From Hondaea fermentalgiana (Eukaryota; Sar; Bigyra; Thraustochytrida; Thraustochytriidae): 64,000 bases of DNA. Of the stretch, positions 20,799 through 30,060 are shown piece by piece. A program made the translations under genes and the position numbers. The DNA lies in the NCBI GenBank assembly GCA_014084085.1, contig NPFB01000001.1, forward strand, positions 320,277-384,276. Reading direction: 5' to 3'. Every line of letters starts with the position of its first letter. Position 1 is the first letter of the stretch. The notes under the pieces were generated by a model. That model was not told the DNA's origin and searched no databases. It saw only the letters and a program-made list of their open reading frames with translations.

Positions 20799-21242
20799 TT
20801 AGGAGGCAAAAGTACGCCCTGCAGAGCGACTGATCTTTTCCAGTACATCGTTCACTTCTTCTTCCGTGAGCTTGCTCTGCAAACTTGGCACAAGCGAACA
20901 CGCCTCGTCATATTCTTCAGGCTTGAGGTTGATGAGCGAAATCACCTCGAAGTGGTGGAGCTTGATCGTCTGTGGGTTACCATTTTCGTCTGTCCTCTCC
21001 CACGTTTTGTTTCGCAACTCGTTTTCGAGTTCATCCACAACGCCCTTGTTGGCAATGGGGTCCTTGATCTGGCTGAAGCGGTTCACGTACGCGAGCGTCT
21101 GCTCAAATACCTCGGGTACGGCTTTGTCTTCCTTTTCAAAGTTTGCCTTGGCCTCTTGCAGCACAATGGCGACAAAGGCGTTCGACATGCACTCCTCCTC
21201 CTGGAACTCCTCGCCCAGTCGCACCTCGGAAGCGTCCTCCAT
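20799..21242 (-). CDS. RPB4: RNA polymerase II subunit RPB4
   Basis: A 147-residue protein, the usual length for RPB4. It begins MEDASEVRLGEEFQEEECMSNAFVAIVL, the N-terminal strand and helix that contact RPB7. It continues with EVFEQTLAYVNRFSQIKD and the HRDC-like core LHHFEVISLINLKPEEYDEACSLVPSLQSKLTEEEVNDVLEKI. The last block is the family signature. RPB4 forms the detachable stalk of polymerase II with RPB7 and acts in initiation and mRNA fate. The gene appears intronless and intact. Confidence 0.93.
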   Translation of the reverse strand: MEDASEVRLGEEFQEEECMSNAFVAIVLQEAKANFEKEDKAVPEVFEQTLAYVNRFSQIKDPIANKGVVDELENELRNKTWERTDENGNPQTIKLHHFEVISLINLKPEEYDEACSLVPSLQSKLTEEEVNDVLEKISRSAGRTFAS

Positions 21243-22127
21243 GGTGGCCTCCCGCGCGTGGATAGTTGAGCTTGCCTTTTTTGCTTTTTTGCCACCGCCA
21301 AATCAGCGCCGCGCGAAGCAGGCGCGCGCTGGCGTGAAGAGTAGTGCGCGCTGAGGATATGCGCTGTCACAGGCACTGCCTAGGTTCGCCCCCGCCGCGA
21401 CAGTCCGCGTCAGGCGCCTCCAGACACGTACAAGCCGCAATTCGTTGGCACTCTACGACTACCCGTGGCCGCGCGAGGTCCCTCACTCTTTGTATTAGGG
21501 TACCGAAAATCGGAACATTGACCACGGTCCCATCGGAAGTCGATCGATCTGGCGGCGGCAAGGATATTTTGTCTTGACGTTTCGTACGTCGCTGTTGCAA
21601 ACAATATCTTGCTTCAAAGACAAAAAGACGCTCTTACTCTTTATGTTGAGGCTTTGACACCAGAATATTTATCGAATCACGAGAGCAAGTCATCGTACTT
21701 CGTGCTTCCCAAAAATTAGATCGGAAAGCATCGCCACGTTGCCTTTCAGAACAATTCAGCCACGAACAGCAGTACAGCGACTTGCTTAGACAGCACAGCA
21801 TATTGAAGGAGAAAACGTCTTCTTTCGAAAGAGAAAGACAATTTGGAAAGATCGCTTTTGTGTGACGTTACGCGAAGATCCTTTCACGGGTGGATGACCA
21901 AAGAAATAATATTGATGACGCGAGAGAGCACTGCTCCTTTCATCTTTTTTAGCTTTTTAGGTAAAGAGAGAAAAAGAAGAGAGGGGGATGGGTTACGGTC
22001 GATAAGTTGATGGGATAAATCTATTTGCGATGCACGCACGATGGCAGGGAAACAAGATCCGAGCAGTGCCAGAGGGCATAAGAAAAGGTGGTGGATGCAG
22101 GGATGGAAGACGCTCAGGGACTAGAAT
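21243..22127. other. Intergenic region, no gene seen
   Basis: About 885 bp between RPB4 (start side) and GcvH (stop side), both on the minus strand. The first 350 bp are GC-rich and probably hold the RPB4 promoter. The rest is AT-rich with no coding signal. Confidence 0.6.
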
Positions 22128-22996
22128 TTACTCGTCAGTGAACTTCTTGTAGGCCTCCTCGTCGAGGAGGCTGTCGAGCTCCGAGGAATCAGACATATCC
22201 ATCTTGATAAACCAAGCGTCGGTCATGGCGTCCGTGTTCACGAGCTCAGGCTTGTCGCTGAGGAGCTCGTTAACCTCGAGCACCTTGCCGGAGACGGGGG
22301 CGTACACGTCCGAAGCGGCCTTGACGGACTCGACAGAGCCAAAGGAGTCACCCTTGTCAAAGGTGTCGCCGACCTGTGCACGCACGAGACATCAACGACG
22401 CACATAGATTGGGGGTTGAAATGGGCAGTATTGAAGATTCATCCACGAATCAAGCCGCCATAGTTTATTTGCACAGGTACGTCAGTCAAGTCAGTCAGTC
22501 AATCAATTTCCTCCTGCAAACACGCTCTCCCGCAGGTTCGCTGCGAGCTTTCCCATTTTCAACGCTCTTCCTCCTCAGAGCTCGCTTTCTTGTGACATCG
22601 TTTTCAGAAAGCGCTTCGCTCTCGGAGCTCTGGGACATTGTCCTCAAGGAGCTAGCCTCTTCGTTCAACAAAGCTCTGTGTCACATTTCACGAAGAAATT
22701 GAGAAATTGAGACAATGAAGGCGCCGACGTCACGTCCGTTCATGGCGCTCAGGTTCGTCGAGGTCAACTTCACGTACCGAGGGAAGGTCGACGTAGACGA
22801 CGTCGCCGAGCTGAGTCTGAGCAAAGTCTGAGATGCCGATGACGGCCTGGCCGTCCTCCACGCGCACGTACTCGTGCGACTCCAAGTACTTGTACGTGGA
22901 CATGGCGCGCGGGGCGGCGGCGAGCGAGCGCGAGGCGGGGCCGCGCATCGCGAAGGGCCGCGCGACGCGGGCGCTCTGGCGGGCGAGCTGCATCAT
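22128..22996 (-). CDS. gcvH: Glycine cleavage system H protein, mitochondrial, two exons
   Basis: Exon 1 is 22778-22996 and exon 2 is 22128-22373. The 404-bp intron starts GTACGTGA and ends GCACAG, phase 0, joining ..VVYVDLPS to [22 protein letters not shown]... The product has 154 residues. The first 30 or so ([26 protein letters not shown]) form an Arg/Ala-rich mitochondrial presequence. Lys91 in [10 protein letters not shown] is the lipoylation site. The swinging lipoyl arm of H protein shuttles the aminomethyl group among the P, T and L proteins of mitochondrial glycine cleavage. The start region is preceded by a long (GCGT)n tract at 23055-23100. Met2 is an equally possible start. Confidence 0.95.
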
Positions 22997-23054
22997 CGTG
23001 AAGAGAGAAGGACGAGGGGGAGGTGAAGCGGCGGCGGCTGCTCGGGACGGCGCG

Positions 23055-23060
23055 CGTACG

Positions 23061-23099
<39 letters not shown>

Positions 23100-23100
23100 T
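23055..23100. repeat. (GCGT)n tract upstream of GcvH
   Basis: About eleven near-perfect tetranucleotide units about 60 bp upstream of the GcvH start codon. Confidence 0.9.
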
Positions 23101-23262
23101 TGCGTGGGCGGCGGCTGGCAGCGAAGGTTTTCGAGATTGTCTTTCTTTGCTTCGTCCCCTTTCAGAGGTTCGCGCGCAGCCACAAGTGAGTCTCTGGCCA
23201 TTCCCCACTTGCGAGGACGCCCCTGCAAGTGGAACATATCTTCCCGCACAGCTTTTCTTTCG

Positions 23263-23469
23263 ATGGCCGCGGCAGCGGGTTTCCCCGATTTCCCCGGCCA
23301 CCCAGGATTCGCCGACAGCCTTCCCGGCGCTTCTTTGGCGCACGACAAGCTTGATCAGGACGGCGACGAGGCCGCCATGACGATTGACTTTACGATGACC
23401 TTGGCCGTGCGTGCGCCAGGTGGAGTTTTACGAATATCGTTCTGCGCCAAGCAGGCTCGGCATGAATGA
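23263..23469 (+). CDS. Possible small ORF or first exon, divergent from GcvH
   Basis: A 68-codon frame starting MAAAAGFPDFPGHPGFADS. Unlike neighbouring frames, its first 45 residues look protein-like rather than repeat-derived (Gly/Pro/Phe-rich, then LDQDGDEAAMTIDFTM). No family is recognised and no second exon is evident before the opposite-strand gene at 23711. It may be chance. Confidence 0.2.
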   Translation: MAAAAGFPDFPGHPGFADSLPGASLAHDKLDQDGDEAAMTIDFTMTLAVRAPGGVLRISFCAKQARHE

Positions 23470-23710
23470 TGATCAAGTCTGAGTTACGGAGTTGGAGATC
23501 AAGGCGAAGGAGAGGAACGGGACAGTGAATCGTGAACAAAGTGGTGGTAGGAAGTAGGCCCAAGTAACAAAGACGCCTTGGAACAGAGTTGTGCTTCACA
23601 CCCACCGTTCATGGCGGCACGCGCAAGAAGAAAGGTTTCATAAGATATAAGAGATGGAGAGAGGTCGCAGATTGATCATCACCGGAACTGGCAAAGGCGC
23701 CCAAATATCG

Positions 23711-25415
23711 TCATGTTGGAGGCGAAGCAGAAGGCGAGGGCGGCGCGGGCGGCAGCGAAGCTTTGGCGAGGTCAAATATCGACGTTTCTGCAGAGGCATT
23801 GTCTAAGTGGGTGAGCTCGGCAAAGCTGCGCTGCAACTGCTCGAGACGAAGACAGTGCTCGCTTAAGAGGTGAATCTGGGCATTGTCGCCTGCAGTGCGA
23901 GCTGCGAGCATCACAGCACGCCCCGCCTCGACGGCGCGTTGGAGAGAGCGCCTGAAATCCGTCTGACTGCGTCTCGTTTCTGCGCGACGCAACATGGCTC
24001 GCCGCGTGGCGGCCAAGGTCCCGGGACCCGAAAGGGCCTGCAACGAGACAGCGTGAGCACGTATCTGGGACGCCAAGGTCTGCAGCTGCGACTTGTCAAG
24101 ACTGCCAATGATCCACTTTGTTTCGCTCGCAGGTACTTCGAGTGTAAGCTCGTGCTCGAGGTTCCGGCCATTGCGCGTTTCGACCTCGTGCGCTTCCACA
24201 ACCACTTGCGCAAGATCCTCCAAAAGGGCGCAATGTACAAGGGAATGCTCAAGGTCACTCTCGTACGCGAGAAGTAGGTGACCCGTACAAACGAGCCAGA
24301 CGGGTGTCACGCCGGGAGAAGAAATCGTCGAGGAGGGCGACGATGACGACGAAGAAGATGGTGTCGCAGCCGAAGTTGCCCCGCGTCGAGCGGCGGCATG
24401 TGGCGTCGAGTGTTGGCGTGGAGAGTCAATACCTTCACTCGCGTCGATACGCGAGGATCGACCTGCGAGCACGACGCTGCCGAGGGGGATCACCGCAAGC
24501 TCGCACCATGCGCGAAAGGATGCTTGTGTCTGCAAATCGAGTGGATTCAAGGCCGGAGAGCTTCGGTCCCCAGAAGCCCCACCGCGCGCGTTGCGTTTGG
24601 CGAGCGCGCTTTCCAGCTTGGCATTTTTTACAGCGAGGCGCTCGTACTCGGAAAGCACGCAGTCCATTTGATCCTCAAAAAAACTGTGCTCGTCGTAGCG
24701 AAGCACTTGCAGCTCTTGCAAGGCGGCAGAAAGCTGCTCTGCATTCAGCGTATCGTGATCAACGCCCGAGGCGAAGGAGGCAGAAGATAACGAAGAGAGC
24801 TTGGGAACAGGCGGCAGTGGGAGGTCGCCGCCCGCGTCGGGCCCAGAACTCGCGAAGGAAGGAGGAATCGCAACGAAGGAGCGATCAAGCACAGATCCCG
24901 TCATGAACGAGCGCGGGGACAAGCTGGTATTATCCGTTCGCCCCGAGGTGATGCTGTTGTGCGAGAGCGAGAGTTCGCGCGCCTTTTTGCGTTCTTTTTT
25001 AAGTTTTCGCTTGCGTTCCTTCTTTTCCTTCTTTTCGCGCTTGCGTTCTTTCCGTATCCTTGCTTGCTCGGCTTCGGCGGCTGCGTCTTGCCCCGTTTCG
25101 TCTTGGCTCTGTGTTTCCGGCATTGCTGCACTTGGCGAGAGGTCTGCAGGGGTGTGATTTTCTGGGTCGCTTGCGGTGCGTGACCGATGAATGGGGCCGC
25201 GGGCATGTCCCGAGGCCGCAGAGCGTAGACCCGACGCACCCGACGGACCCGACGGATGCGGCGGTGGCAGCGGCAACGACGATGTCGAGACGTCTCTTGC
25301 AATACCTCGTTCACGGTTCTGGCCCACGAAATGTTGTCGTTGCCTCGTTTGAGAGGCGGGTTGCTGCGCCCGCTCTCCCTTGGCGCTGGATGTGCCATTT
25401 TTGACGTTTCTGCTA

Positions 25416-25459
<44 letters not shown>

Positions 25460-25861
25460 CGTGCCTGTTTTGGCGTTGTCAAGTGATCCTGGCACAGGCA
25501 GCTCAAGCTCGACAAGGGAGGGGAATTTTCTATGCGCAGCATTGGAGGGCGAGGGTGTGCTTGTCGCGTTTGAGGACTTCATGCGAGGTTCTGCGTCGTC
25601 TGCGCTGCCGTCGCTGCTACTTCCGACGCTGCTCGTACTGAGGCCGCGCGCGAGCGTGCTCGCGTTAGTATTCAAGTTCGCGCCGAGCCTGGCGCCGGTG
25701 TCGCTGCCATTCCTTGTTTGGTCTACTGCCGCCGTCTGCGCTGCATATGCTGGGGAAGCTTGGTGTTCGGGTACGGGCTGAGACGAGGGCGGAGGCGTTG
25801 CCGACTCGCGCGCGCGCTCCATCCCGGCGCCGCCGCCGGGCGGTGGGTTCTTTCTCAGCAC
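23711..25861 (-). CDS. Ser/Lys-rich protein with coiled coil and possible PH-like C-terminal domain
   Basis: A 716-residue protein I cannot assign. Residues 1-260 are disordered and Ser-rich, with a 14-Ser run at about 134-148 encoded by a (GCT)n microsatellite. Residues about 265-295 are an intensely basic Lys/Arg/Glu segment (REKKEKKERKRKLKKERKK). Residues 370-422 are predicted coiled coil (ELQVLRYDEHSFFEDQMDCVLSEYERLAVKNAKLESALAKR). From about 440 to 610, alternating strands and a final helix (FRAWCELAVIPLGSVVLAG.., VWLVCTGHLLLAYE.., ETKWIIGS....QLQTLASQIRAH), interrupted by a Ser-rich insertion, resemble a PH-type lipid-binding fold. The last 100 residues are helical. The PH reading is inference. 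A scaffold or membrane-peripheral role is plausible. Confidence 0.7.
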
Positions 25862-26100
25862 TGCGCTCTACGCTCTCCCGTTTTGCTCTTTATTGGGCCC
25901 TCGAGCGAGCGTTCTCGCGTCGGTCGCGGGCGGCAGCAGCAGCACCATTCTACATCCAATTCGTACTCTGCTGGCCGCTGAAACGACCAAAACGCCGTGC
26001 CAGGGCCGCAGAGAATCTAAAGATTGCGAACTTGCTTGGGAGCCAAGCGCCCCGGACGTGTAATCGCCGTATTTCTCAAAGTTTCCTCAAGACCGCTGAA

Positions 26101-26198
26101 GCTCGCTTGCTTGTTTGCTTGTTTGCTTGTTTGCTTGTTTGCTTGTTTGCTTGTTTGCTTGCTTGTTTGCTTGTTTGCTTGCTTGTTTGCTTGCTTGT

Positions 26199-26231
<33 letters not shown>
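26101..26231. repeat. Compound CTTG/TTTG octanucleotide tract
   Basis: About 130 bp alternating GCTT and GTTT units, ending in seven pure GCTT units. It is the longest simple repeat in the window. Confidence 0.9.
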
Positions 26232-27012
26232 CTGCACCTCGAGATCCGTTCCTCCGATCGTCGGCAGTTGTAGCTCACAGCTCTGCAAGATCACTCGTCT
26301 CTTCGTGTCTTCACACGCCCGCGAGATCAGCCCGCCACTGCCACTGCCACTCCCAGCTCGGCGACAATATAACCCCCTCCCTCCCTGTGAGACCAGCCCA
26401 AGTGTTCCTTGCCAGCTCCAGCGACCAAGCCGCTGCCAGGCGCAGCGCGTGTCTCCGCTTCCGCTCCACGCGGCTTCTGTGCTGCTCCCGGCAGCAGTGC
26501 AGAGCAGCTGCAGCTGCTCTGCTCCTGCTCGTCCTGCTCGCTCCGGTCGTTCGCCTTCCGGGCCGGCCCCTGTCAGCGGCACGGAGCGTGGCGGCTGGCT
26601 TCTCCTCGTCCCAGCTCCGCTCCCGTCACTTTTTCCGGGACCATCGCAGCACGGCCGCCACGCGCTTCGACGGCCGGCCGCTGCCGGCCGACCTGGATCT
26701 ATCTTTCTTGCGCTCCGCGAGACGAGACGAGACGAGCGCTTGCGAGCGTCTGCGCAGGCCGGCGGCCTCGATCGAGAGAGACCCTCGCCGCCGTCGGCGC
26801 GTGCGCTTGTGTCATGATTGATACCTTGGCTCCGTCGCAGAACGAGGTCTGCGCTCGCTCGATCCTCCTAGAAGGCTAGGTCAAGATCGCGCCGCCGCTC
26901 TCTCTCTCAAGGCGAGAGAAGTACGTACGCTGACGATCGACAAACTCGACGGTCTGCTGCTGCTCTCCCCGCCTGCAGCAGGCTCGCTCGCTGCGTGCGG
27001 AGCCGAGGCTCG

Positions 27013-27066
27013 CACGCAGCGCATCGCAACGCAACGCATCGCAACGCAACGCAACGCAGCGCAGCG
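27013..27066. repeat. (GCAAC/GCATC)n pentanucleotide tract
   Basis: Ten or so CGCAAC/CGCATC pentamer units, the same kind of pentamer as the (GCGAT)n run at 16797. Confidence 0.85.
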
Positions 27067-27846
27067 CTGCAGCTGCTCCGTCTGTCGCGGTCGGCAGGGC
27101 GAGAGCGCCTCGCGCGTCCTGATCGATCTGGGCTGGCCTGCGCGCCTCTTCCTTCGTCCCTTCCTTGGACCGAGCGTGGCCCGCGCGCGTCGGTTTGGAG
27201 GATCGCAACTGCGCCACCCTACGGATCCTCGCGTTCCGTGCCGTTCTCCCACGCTTGCGATGCAGGCTGCAGCCGCAGACGCTCCCGCAGTCCGCCGCGC
27301 CACCCTACTCCCGCGCCCGCTGTGGGGCGCCACCCTACGCGCCAGGCGCCCCACCCTCGCTCCCACTCCTCGCCCGCGTCTCGCGCTGCAGCTCGCTCGC
27401 TCGTTCGCTCGCCCGCCCGCTCGCCGGCTGGCTGGCTGCCGCCGTCCCCCGGACCTCCGCGCGGCCCTCGCTCCCGTCCTCGCCCGCCCGCCCCTCCGTC
27501 CCCGCGCGCGCCGTCACGCGGACGCGGGCCGCGCGATCGAGCCGCTTCCTGCGGACCGTTTGTTCGAGCTAGCTGGCAGCGTGTTCGCCTGTTCCCGCCG
27601 ATGCCCTTCTTTCTCCTCCTCCCTGCTTCTCCTCCCGAGCCCAATCCGGGCGCGGGAATCGGAACGCGGCGGCCTCGCGGGAGGAGGAGGCGCAGCGGCG
27701 GCGCGGCAAACCCGCAACGCGACGCGCTCCGGCGGCGGCAGCAAGGACTGCGCGAGCATGCGCACGGGCCGCCGGCAGGGACCGCGAGCGAGCACGGAGA
27801 CAGCGGGAGCGAGGCGCGCGCGACAGCGGCGGCCAGCAGAGCCAGG

Positions 27847-29217
27847 ATGCCCGCGGGCAGGAGCAACAGCGGCGCGAGCGGCGCGCCGGCGAACGTGGTG
27901 CTGCGGCCGGAGGACCTCGTGTTTGGGTCGGAGGTAGGGACCATGTCGTGGTCGTGGAACCCGCAGGCGCGCTTGCAGTCGAGCAACATGCTGGCGAGCG
28001 GCGAGCAGAACGGAGGCGAGGAAAACGCCGCCGCGGCGGATACCGGCGCGGTGGACCCCGCGCTCGAGGTGCACTTTTACGAGCGCGCGGACGAGGGCCA
28101 GAGGCGCAAGCGCAACATGTTCACGCTCTGTTTCGCGCCCGAGGGTCAGCTCGTGGCGCAGCTCGTCGTCTTCGTCGCCGCCATCGTCTCGACGGCGACC
28201 GTGCTGAGCATCTTTGGGACCGGCGGCGTCGCCAGCCTCGTGCTCTGCATCGTCATGGTCTTTGCCATGTCGCTCGACCTCCTGCGCTCCCTCACGCTGG
28301 TCGCCGTGCGCCGCCTCGCGTACGCGCCCTCGGAATGCCTGCTCAGTGCCATTCTCGTTAACAGCTACCTGTCCGGATGCATTGGCGCGAGCTGTGTCTT
28401 GGCCTTCGTTCTGGCCGCCGTGAGTCACGCGCCGCTCCAAGTCACCCTCCTCTTCCTTGTAGAGTGTCTCGTCTTTCTCCTCTGCTTTGGGTGGTATTAC
28501 GCGGTCGTTTCCATCCTGCAGCCTCTCAGCGCTGGGCTCTTTTTCCCCATTTGGCTCGTCCTCGTGCCTCTCAAGTACATTCTCAATTTTCGTACAGAGA
28601 GACCGGAACCCGAGCCCACCGTCATTGTCACGCAGGCGGACGTCGACGAGTCGATGCCCTCCTCTGAGTTTGACAGTGCTGCGCCCGCGTCCGAGTGTGC
28701 TATCTGTATCGTCGACTTTGAGGTCGGTGACCCCGTGCGCACATTGCCATGCAAGCATACCTTTCACCGGGAGTGCATCGACCCCTGGTTTCTCTCCAAC
28801 CACACCACCTGCCCCTCATGCCGCGCGCCTTTTCGGGATGAGGCCGAGGCACAGGACGAAAAGCCCGTTGCCGTGGACACTGACACTGACACGGACGCCG
28901 AGAGTGATGGTCTTCGAAGACACGAAAGCGAAGAATCGGGCAGCGAGGATTCGGGCAGCGAGCAAGAAGGCACCACCGATGAAAACGAGGACATCGAGGC
29001 CCAGACAACTCGCCCCGCATCTTCCGGGGATGCTGACGAGGTCGTCGTCGTCGTGCGTGCCGATGACGCCGCCGCTGATTCCGCCGTCGCTGCTGATTCC
29101 GCCATCGCTGCTGATTCCGCCGTCACTGCTGATTCCGCCATCGCCGCTGACTCCACCGCCACCGCTTCCGCGACCACAGAAGTTGCATCCTCGTCTCCTG
29201 CGCAAGCTTCGTCTTGA
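27847..29217 (+). CDS. Multi-pass membrane RING-H2 E3 ubiquitin ligase
   Basis: A 456-residue protein from the Met at 27847; an in-frame Met at 27601 would add a proline/arginine-rich leader, so the start is uncertain. Four to five membrane spans lie between residues 103 and 245 (for example LVVFVAAIVSTATVLSIF and VASLVLCIVMVFAMSLDLL). A RING-H2 finger follows at 284-325 with all eight ligands: C284, C287, C302, H304, H307, C310, C322 and C325 (CAIC, CKHTFHREC, CPSC). The conserved Trp314 of the E2-binding surface is present (IDPWF). The tail is acidic and Ser-rich and ends in about five copies of a six-residue A-D-S-A-x-A repeat. This architecture marks membrane quality-control or trafficking ligases. 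The substrate is unknown. Confidence 0.88.
   Translation: MPAGRSNSGASGAPANVVLRPEDLVFGSEVGTMSWSWNPQARLQSSNMLASGEQNGGEENAAAADTGAVDPALEVHFYERADEGQRRKRNMFTLCFAPEGQLVAQLVVFVAAIVSTATVLSIFGTGGVASLVLCIVMVFAMSLDLLRSLTLVAVRRLAYAPSECLLSAILVNSYLSGCIGASCVLAFVLAAVSHAPLQVTLLFLVECLVFLLCFGWYYAVVSILQPLSAGLFFPIWLVLVPLKYILNFRTERPEPEPTVIVTQADVDESMPSSEFDSAAPASECAICIVDFEVGDPVRTLPCKHTFHRECIDPWFLSNHTTCPSCRAPFRDEAEAQDEKPVAVDTDTDTDAESDGLRRHESEESGSEDSGSEQEGTTDENEDIEAQTTRPASSGDADEVVVVVRADDAAADSAVAADSAIAADSAVTADSAIAADSTATASATTEVASSSPAQASS
29071..29158 (+). repeat. 18-bp coding tandem repeat in RING protein tail
   Basis: About five copies of an 18-bp unit (core GCTGATTCCGCC) encoding ADSAxA. It is in frame, so copy-number changes would preserve the reading frame. 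Confidence 0.85.
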
Positions 29218-30060
29218 GACAGATGAAGGAAAAGGGCATGCATACATCCAGCATTCGCGCTGCCGCTCGAATGCGTCGCATTTCTTTCGTTCTTCGTCTT
29301 GAATTTTTTACACCCGTTACATTTTATCGTGACCTATTCTCCCCATCCGCAATATCTCACAAGCTACATCAACTAGCAAGGTGGATGGAAGAAAGGTTAT
29401 TTATTAGCACGCCGTTCTGAAGATTCCTGACATTCTCGGAACAGCGCAATCGACTGACGAGAGGCAGTCTTGTCTTTATATTGTCTCCTCTCGACAAAGG
29501 CGCAGCCGAAATCCGCACGGGTGCGCCTATTCCCTGTATTCGAAACTATTCATCCTCCCGTGCTTCGACCAAACTTCTTTTTTCGATTGGAAGAAGCAGG
29601 CCTACGGGGTATGTCTTATTCTCTCCCTTCGAGTAAAAATGTAGAAAGTTATCAGTAGTAAAAGTAGTCTTTACCCTTTTTTCTTCCAACTGGTTTTTTC
29701 CGATGTCGAGCCGTCAAGGCTGGCTTCAAAAGCTACGTAAAGCAAGGGAGATGGAATCGGTGTCAAACGCTTTTCAAGTGCATTTCTTGAGCACGCATCT
29801 TTCGTCTTGAAGGGAAGGGGAAATAAATTGACGCCACGAACTCGTCGAAATTGCGTTTCTTTACGTTATTTCCGGTCGCAGACAAGTGTGAATGAATTCA
29901 ATCACCGTGTGTCGCCGATTTTATTGCGGGAGTAAATCAAATCTTGGCTATGAACTTGCTCGTTACAACAAAGTGTCAATGCTTTGCTCTCGATCTCATG
30001 CTTGCACCGCGCCGCATCGCACCGCACCACACCGCACTGCTCTTCTGTAAAAGCGCCGCC
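29218..30060. other. Convergent 3' intergenic region, no gene seen
   Basis: About 840 AT-richer bases between the RING gene stop and the UDP-galactopyranose mutase stop. No coding signal and no RNA fold that I can recognise. Confidence 0.6.

Larger units (their letters stand above)
22997..23710. promoter_or_regulatory. GcvH 5' flank with (GCGT)n tract
   Basis: Contains a (GCGT)n tract at 23055-23100, about 60 bp upstream of the GcvH start, then a GC-rich stretch and an AT-richer part leading to the 3' end of the next minus-strand gene. A 68-codon plus-strand frame begins at 23263 and is listed separately. No other gene is seen. Confidence 0.5.
25862..27846. other. Long divergent intergenic region, repeat-rich
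   Basis: Lies between a minus-strand gene starting at 25861 and the plus-strand RING gene. It holds a 130-bp (TTGCTTGT)/(GCTTGCTT) tract at 26101-26231, a (GAGAC)-type run near 26720-26735 and an (ACGCA/GCATC) run at 27013-27066. The open frames are repeat or GC-composition artefacts. Two promoters must lie here. The open frame of the RING gene runs back into this region, so its true start could be upstream, for example the Met at 27601. Confidence 0.6.

Noticed and set aside
22376..22702. 108-codon plus-strand frame inside the GcvH intron
   Set aside because: It lies in the 404-bp intron with no protein-like features. The intron is supported by the perfect H-protein join.
27514..28803. 429-codon minus-strand open frame
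   Set aside because: Antisense to the RING-H2 gene and rich in Arg/Gly from GC composition. The RING frame carries all zinc ligands.
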